A stretch of 64,000 nucleotides of DNA from Catellatospora tritici (GCF_019083965.1 NZ_JAHRCY010000001.1:515077-579076); one strand, 5' to 3'; shown: positions 1 through 7,873, numbered from the stretch's first letter. The notes: generated by a model from the sequence alone, not told the origin. Translations and numbers: made by a program.

Positions 1-23
1 GTGTGGGGGGGGTTTGGTGCTGT

Positions 24-84
24 TGGGGGTAATTTGCCCGATTTTCTAGCAATTTTCGTGCACTTCCCCCGAAACTGCGCGAAT
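24..84. repeat. Degenerate copy of the dispersed GTTTCGGGGAAA palindrome (copy A)
   Basis: Positions 60-84 contain the right half of an element found intact at 1641-1703 and 39348-39408 (CACTTCCCCCGAAACTGCGC). The left arm is decayed. The rest of 1-232 holds no gene I can support. TTGACC at 149-154 could be a -35 box for the gene at 233, but no convincing -10 follows. Confidence 0.5.
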
Positions 85-232
85 GAGCGCCCCGAACGGG
101 GGCGTGACCAGGGGTATGGGGTTGCGGTCCTAATGCGACAGAGCTACATTGACCAAGTGACTACATCGACATTGTCGACGGGATGGTCCCGTTGCAAGTC
201 CCTGCTGCGGAACACGATGAGGTGGAGGGATC

Positions 233-433
233 GTGGCACTGACCGAGAGCGCGTCGTACCACTTCAGGATCGAGCTGCTGCCCATGGCGCGGCGGCTCGA
301 TATGACCTTCCTGACCGGCCTGGTCAAGCCGGGCCGGTTGGAACTTGGAATACATCCGACGACCGGTTCCGAGCCGACCACCGAGGCGGACGCCCGAGTG
401 GTGATCCGCGGGCGGAAGGGGCCACGACCATGA
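233..433 (+). CDS. Small hypothetical protein, 66 aa
   Basis: GTG start at 233 preceded by a purine-rich site (GGAGGGA, 223-229). The 66-residue product is basic, with an Arg/Gly/Pro-rich tail (RGRKGPRP). It has no signal peptide, no membrane segment and no cysteine. Its stop overlaps the next start as ATGA (430-433), so the two small genes are probably translated together. I do not recognise the family. The strong ribosome site, the coupling and the GC-rich third codon positions are the evidence that it is real. Codon choice does not differ from neighbours. Confidence 0.55.
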   Translation: MALTESASYHFRIELLPMARRLDMTFLTGLVKPGRLELGIHPTTGSEPTTEADARVVIRGRKGPRP

Positions 434-606
434 ACGGGCGCCCGCCGTACCCCAGGGTGAGCCCGTGCGCGCACTGCGACCGTCCGGTGCTGCGCGACAA
501 CGACGACCTGTGGATCCATGCCAACCTGGCCTACGTGTGCCGGGACCGGTGGGGCGGCGTGACCGCCACCACCGCCGCCCCGCTGCAGCCGCCTCAGCGG
601 CTGTGA
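430..606 (+). CDS. Small putative zinc-binding protein, 58 aa
   Basis: The ATG at 430 overlaps the stop of the preceding gene (ATGA). The 58-residue product carries Cys13 and Cys16 (CAHC), His30 and Cys37 in the spacing CxxC-N13-H-N6-C. That arrangement could bind one zinc ion like a small zinc ribbon. The tail is Ala/Thr/Pro-rich. The final 13 bp overlap the 3' end of the convergent dehydrogenase gene. Function is unknown; metal binding is inferred only from the cysteines and histidine. Confidence 0.55.
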   Translation: MNGRPPYPRVSPCAHCDRPVLRDNDDLWIHANLAYVCRDRWGGVTATTAAPLQPPQRL

Positions 607-1565
607 TCGAGCACGATCTTCCCGAAGGCGCGACCGGCCGCGAGCTCCTCGAACGCGGCCCGCGCCTGCGAGAAGCCGTACACCCCGGCCACCACCGGGG
701 TGATCTTCTTGGTGGCCATCAGCTCCAGTAGCGCGGCCAGCTCGTCGCGGGTGCCCATGGTCGACCCGACGATCTCCTGCTGCAGGAAGAACACCCGGCG
801 CAGGTCGACCGTGGCCAGGTGCCCCGACGTCGAGCCCGACACCACGATCCGGCCGCCGGGCTTGGTGCTCTTGATCGAGTGGTCTAAGGTCGCGGCGCCG
901 ACCGTCTCGATCACCACGTCCACCCGCTCGGGCAGGCGGTCGCCGGTGGCCAGCCCGGACGCGCCCAGCGCCGCGGCCTGCTCCCGCTTGGCCGCGTCGC
1001 GGCTGGTGGCGTACACCCGCGCGCCCAGGGCCCGGCCCAGCACGATCGCCGCGGTGGCCACCCCGCCGCCCGCGCCCTGCACCAGCACGCTGTCGCCCTC
1101 GCGCACCCGCCCCCGCGTCGTCAACATCCGGTACGCCGTGAGCCACGCCGTCGGTACGCACGCCGCGTCGGTCCAGCTCATGCCCTCGGGCTTGGGCACC
1201 AGGTTGCGCCGCGGCACGGCCACCAGGTCGGCCAGCGTGCCCGGGTGCAGTTCGGACAGCAGGGTCCGGCGCGGATCAAGGGTCTCGTCGCCACCGCCCG
1301 CCGCCGGATCACCGATCACGGCGTGCACGACCACCTCGTTGCCGTCGGCGTCCACCCCCGCCGCGTCGTTGCCCAGGATCATCGGCAGCTTGTCGGCCGA
1401 CAGGCCGACGCCCTTGAGCGACCAGAGGTCGTGGTGGTTCAGCGCGCTCGCGCGCACCCGGACCGTCGTCCACCCCTCCGGCACCTCGGGCTCCGGTCGC
1501 TCCCCGATGACCAGTCCCGCCAACGGATCATCCTCATTGATCGATTCCGCATAAACCGCACGCAT
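594..1565 (-). CDS. NADPH:quinone reductase-like MDR dehydrogenase
   Basis: A 323-residue medium-chain dehydrogenase/reductase. The N-terminal GroES-like domain includes SALNHHDLWSLKG and the Rossmann domain has the glycine motif VQGAGGGVATAA. Structural-zinc cysteines and the usual catalytic zinc ligands are absent, which fits the quinone oxidoreductase-like branch reducing quinones, enones or aldehydes with NADPH. The start MRAVYAE at 1565 is chosen because the open frame upstream runs into a repeat element and encodes no conserved sequence. The substrate cannot be told. It stands alone between the small genes and malic enzyme and is convergent with the former. Confidence 0.85.
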   Translation of the reverse strand: MRAVYAESINEDDPLAGLVIGERPEPEVPEGWTTVRVRASALNHHDLWSLKGVGLSADKLPMILGNDAAGVDADGNEVVVHAVIGDPAAGGGDETLDPRRTLLSELHPGTLADLVAVPRRNLVPKPEGMSWTDAACVPTAWLTAYRMLTTRGRVREGDSVLVQGAGGGVATAAIVLGRALGARVYATSRDAAKREQAAALGASGLATGDRLPERVDVVIETVGAATLDHSIKSTKPGGRIVVSGSTSGHLATVDLRRVFFLQQEIVGSTMGTRDELAALLELMATKKITPVVAGVYGFSQARAAFEELAAGRAFGKIVLDHSR

Positions 1566-1620
1566 ACCGGCGACGCTAACAGGCCCCGCTCGCCCGCCGC
1601 GCCGCGTCCCACCGCGCCGC

Positions 1621-1703
1621 GGTTTCGGGGAAGGCAGGGTGCAGTTTCGGGGAAACTGCTCGAATCCAATCCAAGATTCCAGCACTTTCCCCGAAACTGT
1701 TGC
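1621..1703. repeat. Dispersed palindrome, copy B (intact)
   Basis: The arms CAGTTTCGGGGAAA (1642-1655) and TTTCCCCGAAACTG (1686-1699) are perfect 14-bp inverted repeats with a 30-bp centre. A partial extra arm (GGTTTCGGGGAA) sits at 1621-1632. It lies in the gap between the dehydrogenase start and the malic enzyme end. Related copies are at 5188-5252, 39348-39408 and 45610-45680. Confidence 0.85.
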
Positions 1704-1763
1704 CACCGCCCCGCCCCGCCCTGCCCCGCGACGCGGCGCGGCGCGGGCGCGGCGCGGGGTGCG

Positions 1764-2924
1764 TCAGCGGGTGACGGCGTCGCGGTGGGCGGCGTCGGCG
1801 ACGGCGGCCGCGACGGCCGGGGCGACGCGCGGGTCGAGCGCGCTGGGCACGATCGCCTCGGGGCTGAGGTCGGCGGCGACCACGTCGGCGATCGCGTTGG
1901 CGGCGGCGAGCTTCATCCCCTCGGTGATCCGGGTGGCGCGGGCCTGCAGCGCGCCCCGGAAGATGCCCGGGAACGCGAGCACGTTGTTGATCTGGTTCGG
2001 AAAGTCGCTGCGGCCCGTCGCGACGATCGCGGCGTACCGCGTGGCGACCTCCGGATGCACCTCGGGCGTCGGGTTGGCCAGCGCGAAGATCATGGCCCCG
2101 GGCGCCATGCCGGCGACCGCCTCCTCCGGGATCTGCCCGCCCGAGACGCCGATCAGCACGTCCGCACCGGACAGCGCGGCGGCGATGTCGCCGCGCGCCC
2201 CCGCCGCGTTCGTACGCTCCGCGAGCTCCGCCTTGGCCGAACCCGCCACCAGGTCGGACCGCCCCTGGTGGATGGCGCCGCGTGAGTCGCACACGACCAG
2301 CGCCGCCGGATCGACCCCGCCCGCCATCAGCATCTTCGCCACGGCCACCCCGGCCGCCCCGGCGCCGGAGATGACCACGCGCAGGTCGCCGAGCTTGCGC
2401 TCGGTCAGCGTCGCGGCGTTGCGCAGGGCGGCGAACACCACCACCGCGGTGCCGTGCTGGTCGTCGTGGAAGACCGGGATGTCCAGGGCTTCCACCAGCC
2501 GCCGCTCGATGTCGAAGCAGCGCGGCGCGGAGATGTCCTCCAGGTTGATGCCGCCGAAGCCCGGCGCGAGCGCCTTCACGATCGCGACGATCTCGTCGGG
2601 GTCCTGCGTGTCCAGGCAGATCGGCACCGCGTCGACCCCGCCGAACTGCTTGAACAGGACGGCCTTGCCCTCCATCACGGGCAGCGCGGCTTTGGGTCCG
2701 ATGTTGCCCAGGCCGAGCACGGCCGAACCGTCGGTGACGACGGCGACGGTGTGCCCCACCCAGGTGTAGTCGTACGCAAGGGCCGGGTCCTGTGCGATCG
2801 CCTCGCAGACGAGCGCGACACCCGGGGTGTACGCCAGGGACAGGTCTTCTCGAGTGGCCAAGGGCACGGTGCTGGCGACGACCATCTTGCCGCCTCGGTG
2901 CCGTTCGAACGCCGGATGCTCCAC
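1764..2924 (-). CDS. NAD(P)-dependent malic enzyme (oxaloacetate-decarboxylating)
   Basis: A 386-residue short-form bacterial malic enzyme. It oxidatively decarboxylates malate to pyruvate and CO2 with NAD(P)+ in the cytoplasm. Seen: the malic domain with VASTVPLATREDLSLAYTPG, LGNIGPKAALPVMEGKA and FHDDQHGTA (metal and substrate site), then the NAD-binding domain with ISGAGAAGVAVAK. The GTG at 2924 is preferred because GGGAG lies 6 nt before it; a GTG at 2948 would add eight residues. The C-terminal PTA-like domain of the long enzymes is absent. The gene is monocistronic as far as the sequence shows. Cofactor preference cannot be called. Confidence 0.93.
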   Translation of the reverse strand: MEHPAFERHRGGKMVVASTVPLATREDLSLAYTPGVALVCEAIAQDPALAYDYTWVGHTVAVVTDGSAVLGLGNIGPKAALPVMEGKAVLFKQFGGVDAVPICLDTQDPDEIVAIVKALAPGFGGINLEDISAPRCFDIERRLVEALDIPVFHDDQHGTAVVVFAALRNAATLTERKLGDLRVVISGAGAAGVAVAKMLMAGGVDPAALVVCDSRGAIHQGRSDLVAGSAKAELAERTNAAGARGDIAAALSGADVLIGVSGGQIPEEAVAGMAPGAMIFALANPTPEVHPEVATRYAAIVATGRSDFPNQINNVLAFPGIFRGALQARATRITEGMKLAAANAIADVVAADLSPEAIVPSALDPRVAPAVAAAVADAAHRDAVTR

Positions 2925-3081
2925 GGTGGACTCCCATAGTCTCAACACACGGGCCGGTCGAGATCAACGACGGGTCAGCGTTGACGCGGCGCGGCGGAGT
3001 TCACGGGGTTCTCCCGAGGTCAGGAGTTTATTCCTGGTCTTGTGCATGATCAATGACCGGGGTGTCCGGTTGGCGGATTTT

Positions 3082-3399
3082 TCACACTCCCTTGCCCCGA
3101 ACGAGTCGCGGGCGCGGCCAGTAGCGACACAGCACCCGGCCGACCACGTCCGCCACGCCGTACGCCCGGGAGTCGTCGGTGACCAGGTCGTTGTCGCCGC
3201 GCAGCCACCACCCGCCGTCGCGCGGCGCCACGGCCCGCTTGATTACCAGCAGGTCAGGACGGGTACGGAAGCGGGCGATGACCACGTCGCCCGGCCGGGT
3301 GCCACGGCCGCCCCGGCGCACCAGGAGCATGTCGCCGTGCCGCAGCGTCGGGGCCATGGACGGCCCGCGCACGATGACGGGATACAGCGGCCAACGCAA
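3082..3399 (-). CDS. sodX: Nickel superoxide dismutase maturation protease (S26 family)
   Basis: A 105-residue soluble signal-peptidase-like serine protease. The Ser/Lys dyad is visible as Ser14 in GPSMAPTL and Lys54 in LLVIKRAVA, with RGDNDLVTDDSR as the third conserved S26 box. There is no transmembrane anchor, unlike leader peptidase. This fits the cytoplasmic protease that removes the propeptide of Ni-SOD to expose the nickel-binding amino terminus. It starts with TTG at 3399, with AGGAG about 6 nt upstream. It is divergent from sodN across 78 bp, the usual arrangement for this pair in actinobacteria. Confidence 0.9.
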   Translation of the reverse strand: MRWPLYPVIVRGPSMAPTLRHGDMLLVRRGGRGTRPGDVVIARFRTRPDLLVIKRAVAPRDGGWWLRGDNDLVTDDSRAYGVADVVGRVLCRYWPRPRLVRGKGV

Positions 3400-3477
3400 T
3401 GTGGTCTCCTCACCGGTATAGGGTCGACATGGGGATCATTGTCCCGTTCAGACCTACGGCACCTCATGGAGGACCTG

Positions 3478-3888
3478 ATGCAGTTCTTGAAAGGACGCGG
3501 CCTCAAGCCGCGCACGGTGGTCAGCGCGCACTGCGACCTGCCGTGCGGCGTCTACGACCCGGCCCAGGCCCGGATCGAGGCTGAGTCGATCAAGGCCATC
3601 TGCGAGAAGTACCAGGCCAACACCGACCCCGAGTTCCGCACTCGGGCGCTGGTGATCAAGGAGCAGCGCGCCGAGTTGGTCAAGCACCACCTGTGGGTGC
3701 TGTGGACCGACTACTTCAAGGCGCCGCACTTCGAGAAGTACCCGCAGCTGCACCAGCTGTTCAACGAGGCCACCAAGCTGGCCGGCGCGGGCGGCGCGAA
3801 GGGCCAGGCCGACCCGGCCGTCGCCGAGCAGCTGCTGGGCAAGATCGAGGAGATCTCCAAGATCTTCTGGGAGACCAAGCAGGCCTGA
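3478..3888 (+). CDS. sodN: Superoxide dismutase, nickel-type
   Basis: A 136-residue Ni-SOD, which dismutates superoxide in the cytoplasm. The nickel hook HCDLPCGVYDPAQ is complete: after removal of a 17-residue propeptide the mature protein begins at His18, with Cys19 and Cys23 as thiolate ligands. The rest (EAESIKAICEKY, HHLWVLWTDYFKAPHFEKYP, IFWETKQA) matches the four-helix Ni-SOD fold. The ATG at 3478 follows GGAGG (3468-3472). Ni-SOD genes are commonly repressed or activated through the nickel sensor Nur; I could not pick out a confident Nur box here. A strong hairpin follows the stop. Confidence 0.97.
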   Translation: MQFLKGRGLKPRTVVSAHCDLPCGVYDPAQARIEAESIKAICEKYQANTDPEFRTRALVIKEQRAELVKHHLWVLWTDYFKAPHFEKYPQLHQLFNEATKLAGAGGAKGQADPAVAEQLLGKIEEISKIFWETKQA

Positions 3889-3897
3889 TCGGTCGCT

Positions 3898-3937
3898 TCT
3901 CCCGGTGTGCGGCCAGCGTCGGCGGCACACCGGGAGA
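3898..3937 (+). terminator. Hairpin after sodN
   Basis: A perfect 13-bp stem, TCTCCCGGTGTGC (3898-3910) with GCACACCGGGAGA (3925-3937), around a 14-nt loop, 9 nt past the sodN stop. There is no U-tract, as often in actinobacterial terminators. Confidence 0.75.
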
Positions 3938-4030
3938 CCGCGTACGGGCTGCGCGTGCGGATTCGAGCCGACGCGGAACGCGCGCGGGTGCCCGGCCATG
4001 AGCTAGGCTCCGCGCCGGGGGGTTGGCGAG

Positions 4031-4441
4031 GTGAGTCAGATTCTGCACAGCACGGCGGTACCGCTCACGGACAACGTCGTCGCGGTCACCGTGCCCGCCG
4101 ACGGCGGCTGGCTCGGCATTCTGCGTACGGCGACAGCGGGGCTCGCCGCGCGGCTGCGGTTCGCGGGCGACAAGATCGAAGATCTGCGCATCGCGGTCGA
4201 CGAGGCCTGCGCCATGCTGCTGGTGATCGCCCCGCCCGGGGCCGACCTGCACTGCCGCTTCGAGATCGGCGAGACCGAACTGGGCGTGGTCGTCTCCGCC
4301 CCGGCCGACGCCCGCCGCAAACTCCCCGAAGCCTCAGCCTTCGCCTGGAAGGTCCTCAACGGCCTGACCTCACGCGTCGAAGCCGAACAAACCGCCGACC
4401 GCGCCACCATCCGCCTGGTCACCGAACTCCCCCACCCCTGA
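4031..4441 (+). CDS. Anti-sigma regulatory factor-like ATPase (RsbW/SpoIIAB-type)
   Basis: A 136-residue GHKL-fold protein. The N-box IEDLRIAVDEACAMLL (about residues 52-67) is typical of serine kinases that bind SigB/SigF-type sigma factors. The second half is unusual: the DxGxG ATP-lid motif expected near residue 90 reads SAPADARRKLPE, so nucleotide binding may be lost. In many actinobacteria this gene is followed by its sigma factor. Here it is followed by repeats and a membrane protein, so any partner lies elsewhere. GTG start at 4031; TAGGCT at 4004-4009 is a plausible -10 box. Confidence 0.75.
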   Translation: MSQILHSTAVPLTDNVVAVTVPADGGWLGILRTATAGLAARLRFAGDKIEDLRIAVDEACAMLLVIAPPGADLHCRFEIGETELGVVVSAPADARRKLPEASAFAWKVLNGLTSRVEAEQTADRATIRLVTELPHP

Positions 4442-4456
4442 CCAACCCCTTTTCCG

Positions 4457-4517
4457 GTCGATCATGAACTTATGGGCCGGTTCGACGGCGTGTCGCCGCC
4501 ACAACCTCATGATCGAC
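4457..4517. repeat. GTCGATCATGA inverted repeat
   Basis: Arms GTCGATCATGA (4457-4467) and TCATGATCGAC (4507-4517) are perfect 11-bp inverted repeats around a GC-rich centre, 15 bp after the anti-sigma-like gene. The motif resembles intergenic palindromes I recall from Micromonospora genomes. It could act as a bidirectional terminator or be a REP-type element. Confidence 0.65.
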
Positions 4518-4540
4518 ATACCGCTCGGGGCGGCGGGCCT

Positions 4541-4656
4541 ACCAGCCGAGGGTGCGGGTGGTGGCATCTACCCGGTGGTGGGATCTACCAGCCGAGGGTG
4601 CGGGTGGTGGCATCTACCCGGTGGTGGGATCTACCAGCCGAGGGTGCGGGTGGTGG
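4541..4656. repeat. 46-bp tandem repeat, 2.5 copies, at a gene 3' end
   Basis: Copies at 4541-4586 and 4587-4632 are identical base for base. A third partial copy at 4633-4656 is the actual end of the membrane-protein gene. Each unit therefore carries the last codons and the TAG stop of that gene. The pattern implies slippage or unequal crossing-over that duplicated the gene terminus plus downstream bases. Confidence 0.95.
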
Positions 4657-5026
4657 CGGGGGCCAGGACGCAGGCGATGACGCCGGCGGCGGTGGCGGCG
4701 ACGAGCCAGCCGAGCAGGGACTGCCCACCGGTGATCATGAAGTACGCCGGGGCGAGCAGCAGCAGCTCCAGGGCCAGCACCGGGCCCCGGGCGCGAGGGC
4801 TGCGCCGCAGCAGCAGCCAGGCGCCGCCGCCGAGCCAGGCCGCGATGGCGATCGCGAACACGGTCACGCCTGCCGCGACGCGCATGTCGGTCGCCTCGGC
4901 GGTCAGGTCGGCGTAGAGGAGCGCGCCCGCCACCACGGTGACCGCCAGCGCCTGCACCGCGAGCAGGGCGACCGCGCCGAGCAGGGACGCGGGCAACCGG
5001 GTCGTGGTCGTACCGGAGTCGGACAT
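4631..5026 (-). CDS. Small integral membrane protein, 131 aa, unknown function
   Basis: ATG at 5026 with AAGGGGG about 4 nt upstream. The 131-residue product has about four predicted membrane helices (near residues 13-38, 50-72, 83-100 and 103-122), with a short basic loop LLRRSPRARG between the second and third. This resembles small uncharacterised actinobacterial membrane proteins. I do not recognise a named family. The 3' end lies in the 46-bp tandem repeat, so duplicated stop-proximal sequence continues downstream. The gene is separated by 333 bp from the divergent lipid kinase. Confidence 0.75.
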   Translation of the reverse strand: MSDSGTTTTRLPASLLGAVALLAVQALAVTVVAGALLYADLTAEATDMRVAAGVTVFAIAIAAWLGGGAWLLLRRSPRARGPVLALELLLLAPAYFMITGGQSLLGWLVAATAAGVIACVLAPATTRTLGW

Positions 5027-5187
5027 GGGTCCCCCTTCGCTTCCCCGAGACCCTAGCGCGCGCCGGTCCGCCGCCCCGCACTCCCGCCCACGCGCCACTC
5101 CCGCCACGCCATTCCGTCCCGCACCCCACCCCGTCCCACCCCGTCCCGTCCCACCCTCTCCCGCCCCGCCGCCCGCGCTTTTGTTGC

Positions 5188-5252
5188 TGCAGTTCGGGGA
5201 AAGTGCAGCAATGCGGCCGTGAATTCGTGCAGTTTCGTCGAAACCGCACGAA
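5188..5252. repeat. Dispersed palindrome, copy C
   Basis: A diverged copy in the opposite orientation to copy B: GCAGTTCGGGGAAAGTGCA at the left and GCAGTTTCGTCGAAACCGC at the right. It sits in the 333-bp gap 5027-5359, which otherwise holds a C-rich low-complexity run (about 5100-5170, repeats of CACCCCGTCC) and the promoter of the lipid kinase gene. Confidence 0.7.
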
Positions 5253-5346
5253 CCCGACCCCACCCCGCTCGGCGTGGCCCAGCCGGGTGGGGACGCGGTG
5301 CGTCACGTGATGAGGACCGGGGGTAAGGGCTGGTGGGGCGGCCCGG

Positions 5347-5359
5347 TACATTGCCGGGC
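5347..5359 (+). promoter_or_regulatory. Probable -10 box of a leaderless promoter
   Basis: TACATT (5347-5352) fits the actinobacterial TANNNT -10 consensus and ends 7 nt before the ATG at 5360. No ribosome-binding sequence lies between. Transcription would begin at or next to the start codon. Confidence 0.6.
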
Positions 5360-6304
5360 ATGCGAGGTCTGCTCGTCGTGAACCCGAAGGCCACCACCAC
5401 CAGCGCGCGTACGCGGGACGTGCTCGCCGATGCGCTGCGCAGTCGGATGGACTTGACCATGGGCTACACCCGGCGCCGGGGGCACGGGTTCGATCTTGCC
5501 CGCGACGCGGCGACGACGGGCGTGGACGTGGTGGTCGCCCTGGGCGGCGACGGCACGGTCAACGAGGTCGTGAACGGTCTGATGGCCGCCGAGCGCGGCG
5601 AACAGACCCCGGCCCTGGCGGTGGTGCCCGGCGGCTCCACCAACGTGTTCGTGCGGGCGCTGGGCCTGCCGCGCACCCCGGTGGACGCGACGGCGGTGAT
5701 CCTGTCCGCGCTGCGGGCGGGCCGGTTCCGCCGGGTCGGACTGGGCCGCGCCGACGACCGCTACTTCACCTTCTGCGCCGGGATCGGGCTGGACGCCGCG
5801 GTGGTGCGCCGGGTGGAGCAGGCCCGGCGGAAGGGACGCCGCTCGACCCCCGCGCTGTACCTGCGCTCGACGCTGGGCCAGTACTTCTTCGATCCGGGCC
5901 GCCGCAAGCCGGGGTTGACGCTGACCGAGCCGGGCGAGCAGGCCGAGGCGGGGCTGGCGAACGTGATCGTGCAGAACACCGCACCGTGGACGTATCTGGG
6001 CGAGCGGCCGATCCACGCCAGCGCCCGCGCTTCGTTCGACACAGGGCTGGACGTGCTGGCGCTCAAGGCCCTCCACCTGCCCAGCACCCTTCATACGGTC
6101 ACCCAGATGCTGTCCCGTCAGCCGGAGGATCTCGCCGATCGATCAGACATGGACGGCGACAAGGTGATGATCCGCCACGACTTGGCGGAATTCGAAGTCC
6201 ATTGCGACACCCCGCAGGCATTCCAACTCGACGGCGACTATCTCGGTGAGCGCGAAAAGGTGAAATTCACCTCGGTGCCCGAGGCCCTGCGCGTAATCTG
6301 CTAA
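5360..6304 (+). CDS. Diacylglycerol/lipid kinase family protein (DAGK catalytic domain)
   Basis: A 314-residue cytoplasmic lipid kinase. The N-terminal domain opens with LLVVNPKATTTS and holds the nucleotide-binding loop VVALGGDGTVNEVVNGL and VPGGSTNVFVRALG. The C-terminal beta-sandwich ends with FQLDGDYLG, the usual second GD motif. This is the NAD-kinase/DgkB superfamily that phosphorylates diacylglycerol or related lipids for phospholipid turnover. The start MRGLLVVN at 5360 is supported by the closely spaced -10 box. It ends with TAA. The exact lipid substrate is not determined. Confidence 0.9.
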   Translation: MRGLLVVNPKATTTSARTRDVLADALRSRMDLTMGYTRRRGHGFDLARDAATTGVDVVVALGGDGTVNEVVNGLMAAERGEQTPALAVVPGGSTNVFVRALGLPRTPVDATAVILSALRAGRFRRVGLGRADDRYFTFCAGIGLDAAVVRRVEQARRKGRRSTPALYLRSTLGQYFFDPGRRKPGLTLTEPGEQAEAGLANVIVQNTAPWTYLGERPIHASARASFDTGLDVLALKALHLPSTLHTVTQMLSRQPEDLADRSDMDGDKVMIRHDLAEFEVHCDTPQAFQLDGDYLGEREKVKFTSVPEALRVIC

Positions 6305-6336
6305 GAAGCGCCGCGACCGGGGATTGGCCGCGCATC

Positions 6337-6352
6337 TGTGTCGATGGGCACA
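6337..6352. promoter_or_regulatory. Possible Crp-like palindrome upstream of whiB1
   Basis: TGTGTCGATGGGCACA shows TGTG/CACA half-sites with the six-base centre of Crp/FNR operators (TGTGA-N6-TCACA), with one arm imperfect. Mycobacterial whiB1 is controlled by the cAMP receptor Rv3676, which makes the position suggestive. The match alone is weak. Confidence 0.3.
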
Positions 6353-6505
6353 CGTGACACATGCTGGAAATACTGGCGACGCTTCACCGGCGGTACTACA
6401 TTGATCACTGGCTGTCGCTAGTCAGGGTTCGGGGTCACGCCCGGTGATCCGGACAAAACGGTCGTGAGCTTGCTCACCCGTCTGTCCTAATTCCGAGCAC
6501 CCCCC

Positions 6506-6533
6506 TTGACATCGCGGGAGTTCGTGAAAGCAT
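6506..6533 (+). promoter_or_regulatory. Candidate promoter in the whiB1 leader region
   Basis: TTGACA (6506-6511) is a consensus -35 hexamer; AAGCAT (6528-6533) at 16 bp is a weak -10. It would give a leader of about 170 nt before whiB1. The remaining part of the 409-bp gap 6305-6713 shows no gene. Confidence 0.4.
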
Positions 6534-6713
6534 TCACAAGCGTACCGAGCGCTGAACCTGTTGCCCGCATACGCGCCGCCGGTTTCGGTAGCGGTCAGTG
6601 ATGACTGGATCGCATCCAAATCGCCTCACGCGCGTTCGCATACAGAGAAGCCCGCAACGTACGACCAAGCCTCAGCAAGTCCCACTGCCATCACCACAAG
6701 GAGTGTTTCCGCC

Positions 6714-6968
6714 ATGGACTGGCGCCACCATTCAGTCTGCCGCGACGAAGACCCGGAGCTGTTCTTCCCGATCGGGACGTCTGGCCCCGCGTTGCTTCAG
6801 GTCGAGCAGGCCAAGGCGGTCTGCCGGCGTTGCTCCGTCGCCGACGAGTGCCTCAAGTGGGCACTGGAGACGGGACAGGACGCAGGCGTCTGGGGCGGGA
6901 TGAGCGAAGAGGAACGGCGCGCAGTCAAGCGCCGGGGCGGCCTCCGGGTCCGCGCGCACTCCCTCTGA
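6714..6968 (+). CDS. whiB1: WhiB family iron-sulfur regulator, WhiB1/WblE type
   Basis: An 84-residue WhiB protein. It begins MDWRHHSVCRDEDPELFFP and has four cysteines (C9, C37, C40, C46; spacing CxxC-N5-C in the second cluster) that hold a [4Fe-4S] cluster. GVWGGMSEEERRAVKRR is the conserved turn and basic tail. Sequence and length match WhiB1 (WblE in Streptomyces), an essential NO-responsive regulator that binds region 4 of the primary sigma factor. The ATG at 6714 has AAGGAG 10 nt upstream. A long upstream region suggests complex control. A bidirectional terminator separates it from the sulfur operon. Confidence 0.95.
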   Translation: MDWRHHSVCRDEDPELFFPIGTSGPALLQVEQAKAVCRRCSVADECLKWALETGQDAGVWGGMSEEERRAVKRRGGLRVRAHSL

Positions 6969-7012
6969 GCACCAACCCGCAACACCCGCACCGCACCACC
7001 ACCAAAACGTAG

Positions 7013-7047
7013 AAAGCCCCGATGAGCGCTGTTGCTCCGGGGCTTTT
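7013..7047. terminator. Bidirectional terminator between whiB1 and the sulfur operon
   Basis: AAAGCCCCG (7013-7021) pairs with CGGGGCTTT (7038-7046), and a T-run follows on both strands. It sits between convergent whiB1 and the chelatase gene. Confidence 0.85.
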
Positions 7048-7117
7048 ACGTTGCCCGGGCCAACTCACGCACGGTATCGGGAGAGTGGCACTGAGCGCAA
7101 ATCGTCGAAAACGGCGC

Positions 7118-7873
7118 TCAGACGGCCGTGAGCGCAAGCTGTGGCGCCACCGCATCCGCTGCTGCCAGCACCAGTCGTACGAGCTCTCTGGCCGCTCCCA
7201 ACGGTGCCGCCGCCCCCACCGCGCCCGCCTGTAGCGCATCGGACATCACCGCGTCGTACAGCCGACCCGGCGCGAGGAAGTAGGCCGCCGCCGCGACCCG
7301 CCGCGCCCCGGCCGCCCGCAGCGCGGTGACCGCCTCGGCCCCACCGGGCCCGCCCGCGCTGGCGTACGCCACCTCGCACGGCACCCGCAGCCGCCGCCCC
7401 AACTCCGCCGCGACCTCGGCCACCGTGGCCCTACCGGCGGCGACACTGGTGCCCGCCGCGGCCAGCACCACGGCGTCGTACTCCGGACAGGCCTCCCGCA
7501 GCCGCCGGGTCAGCCCGGCCAGCAGCGGCTCGGACACGGTGCCGAGGGTGCCCCCGAGCACACAGTCGAAGCCCGCCACCTGGGCGGGCAGATCCACCCG
7601 CCCGTGGTACGCCCGGGTCAGCAGCACCGGGACCACCACCGGCGCGGGCGCGCCCGACGCGCGCAGCGCCGACAGCACCCGCGCCGGTGACGGCTCGGCC
7701 AGCTCCAGGAACGCCGAGCGCACGTCCAGACCGGGACGCGCCGCGGCGACCCCGCGCGCCAGCGCCCGGGTGGACGCCTGGGCACGCGGGTCGCGCGAGC
7801 CGTGCGCCACCAGCACCAGCGGGGGGCGCTCCCCCGCCGGGGCCAGTGGGTGGATCATCAGGTCACGCGGCAT
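7118..7873 (-). CDS. Sirohydrochlorin chelatase (CbiX/SirB family)
   Basis: A 251-residue class II chelatase with two CbiX domains in tandem. The metal-binding His is in LVLVAHGSRDPRAQ near residue 24. PVLLTRAYHGRVDLP is the second conserved His region, and the C-terminal half repeats the fold with degenerate motifs. It would insert iron into sirohydrochlorin to make siroheme for the sulfite reductase encoded four genes upstream in the same operon. The ATG at 7873 overlaps the cysH stop by 11 nt; another ATG at 7858 would remove the overlap. Confidence 0.88.
   Translation of the reverse strand: MPRDLMIHPLAPAGERPPLVLVAHGSRDPRAQASTRALARGVAAARPGLDVRSAFLELAEPSPARVLSALRASGAPAPVVVPVLLTRAYHGRVDLPAQVAGFDCVLGGTLGTVSEPLLAGLTRRLREACPEYDAVVLAAAGTSVAAGRATVAEVAAELGRRLRVPCEVAYASAGGPGGAEAVTALRAAGARRVAAAAYFLAPGRLYDAVMSDALQAGAVGAAAPLGAARELVRLVLAAADAVAPQLALTAV

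Noticed and set aside
1566..1706. N-terminal extension of the dehydrogenase to 1706
   Set aside because: The extra 47 codons are translated repeat sequence (copy B) and lack homology.
3400..3477. Nur box between sodX and sodN
   Set aside because: The spacer contains no clear match I could align with the TTGCA-type Nur motif; left unassigned.
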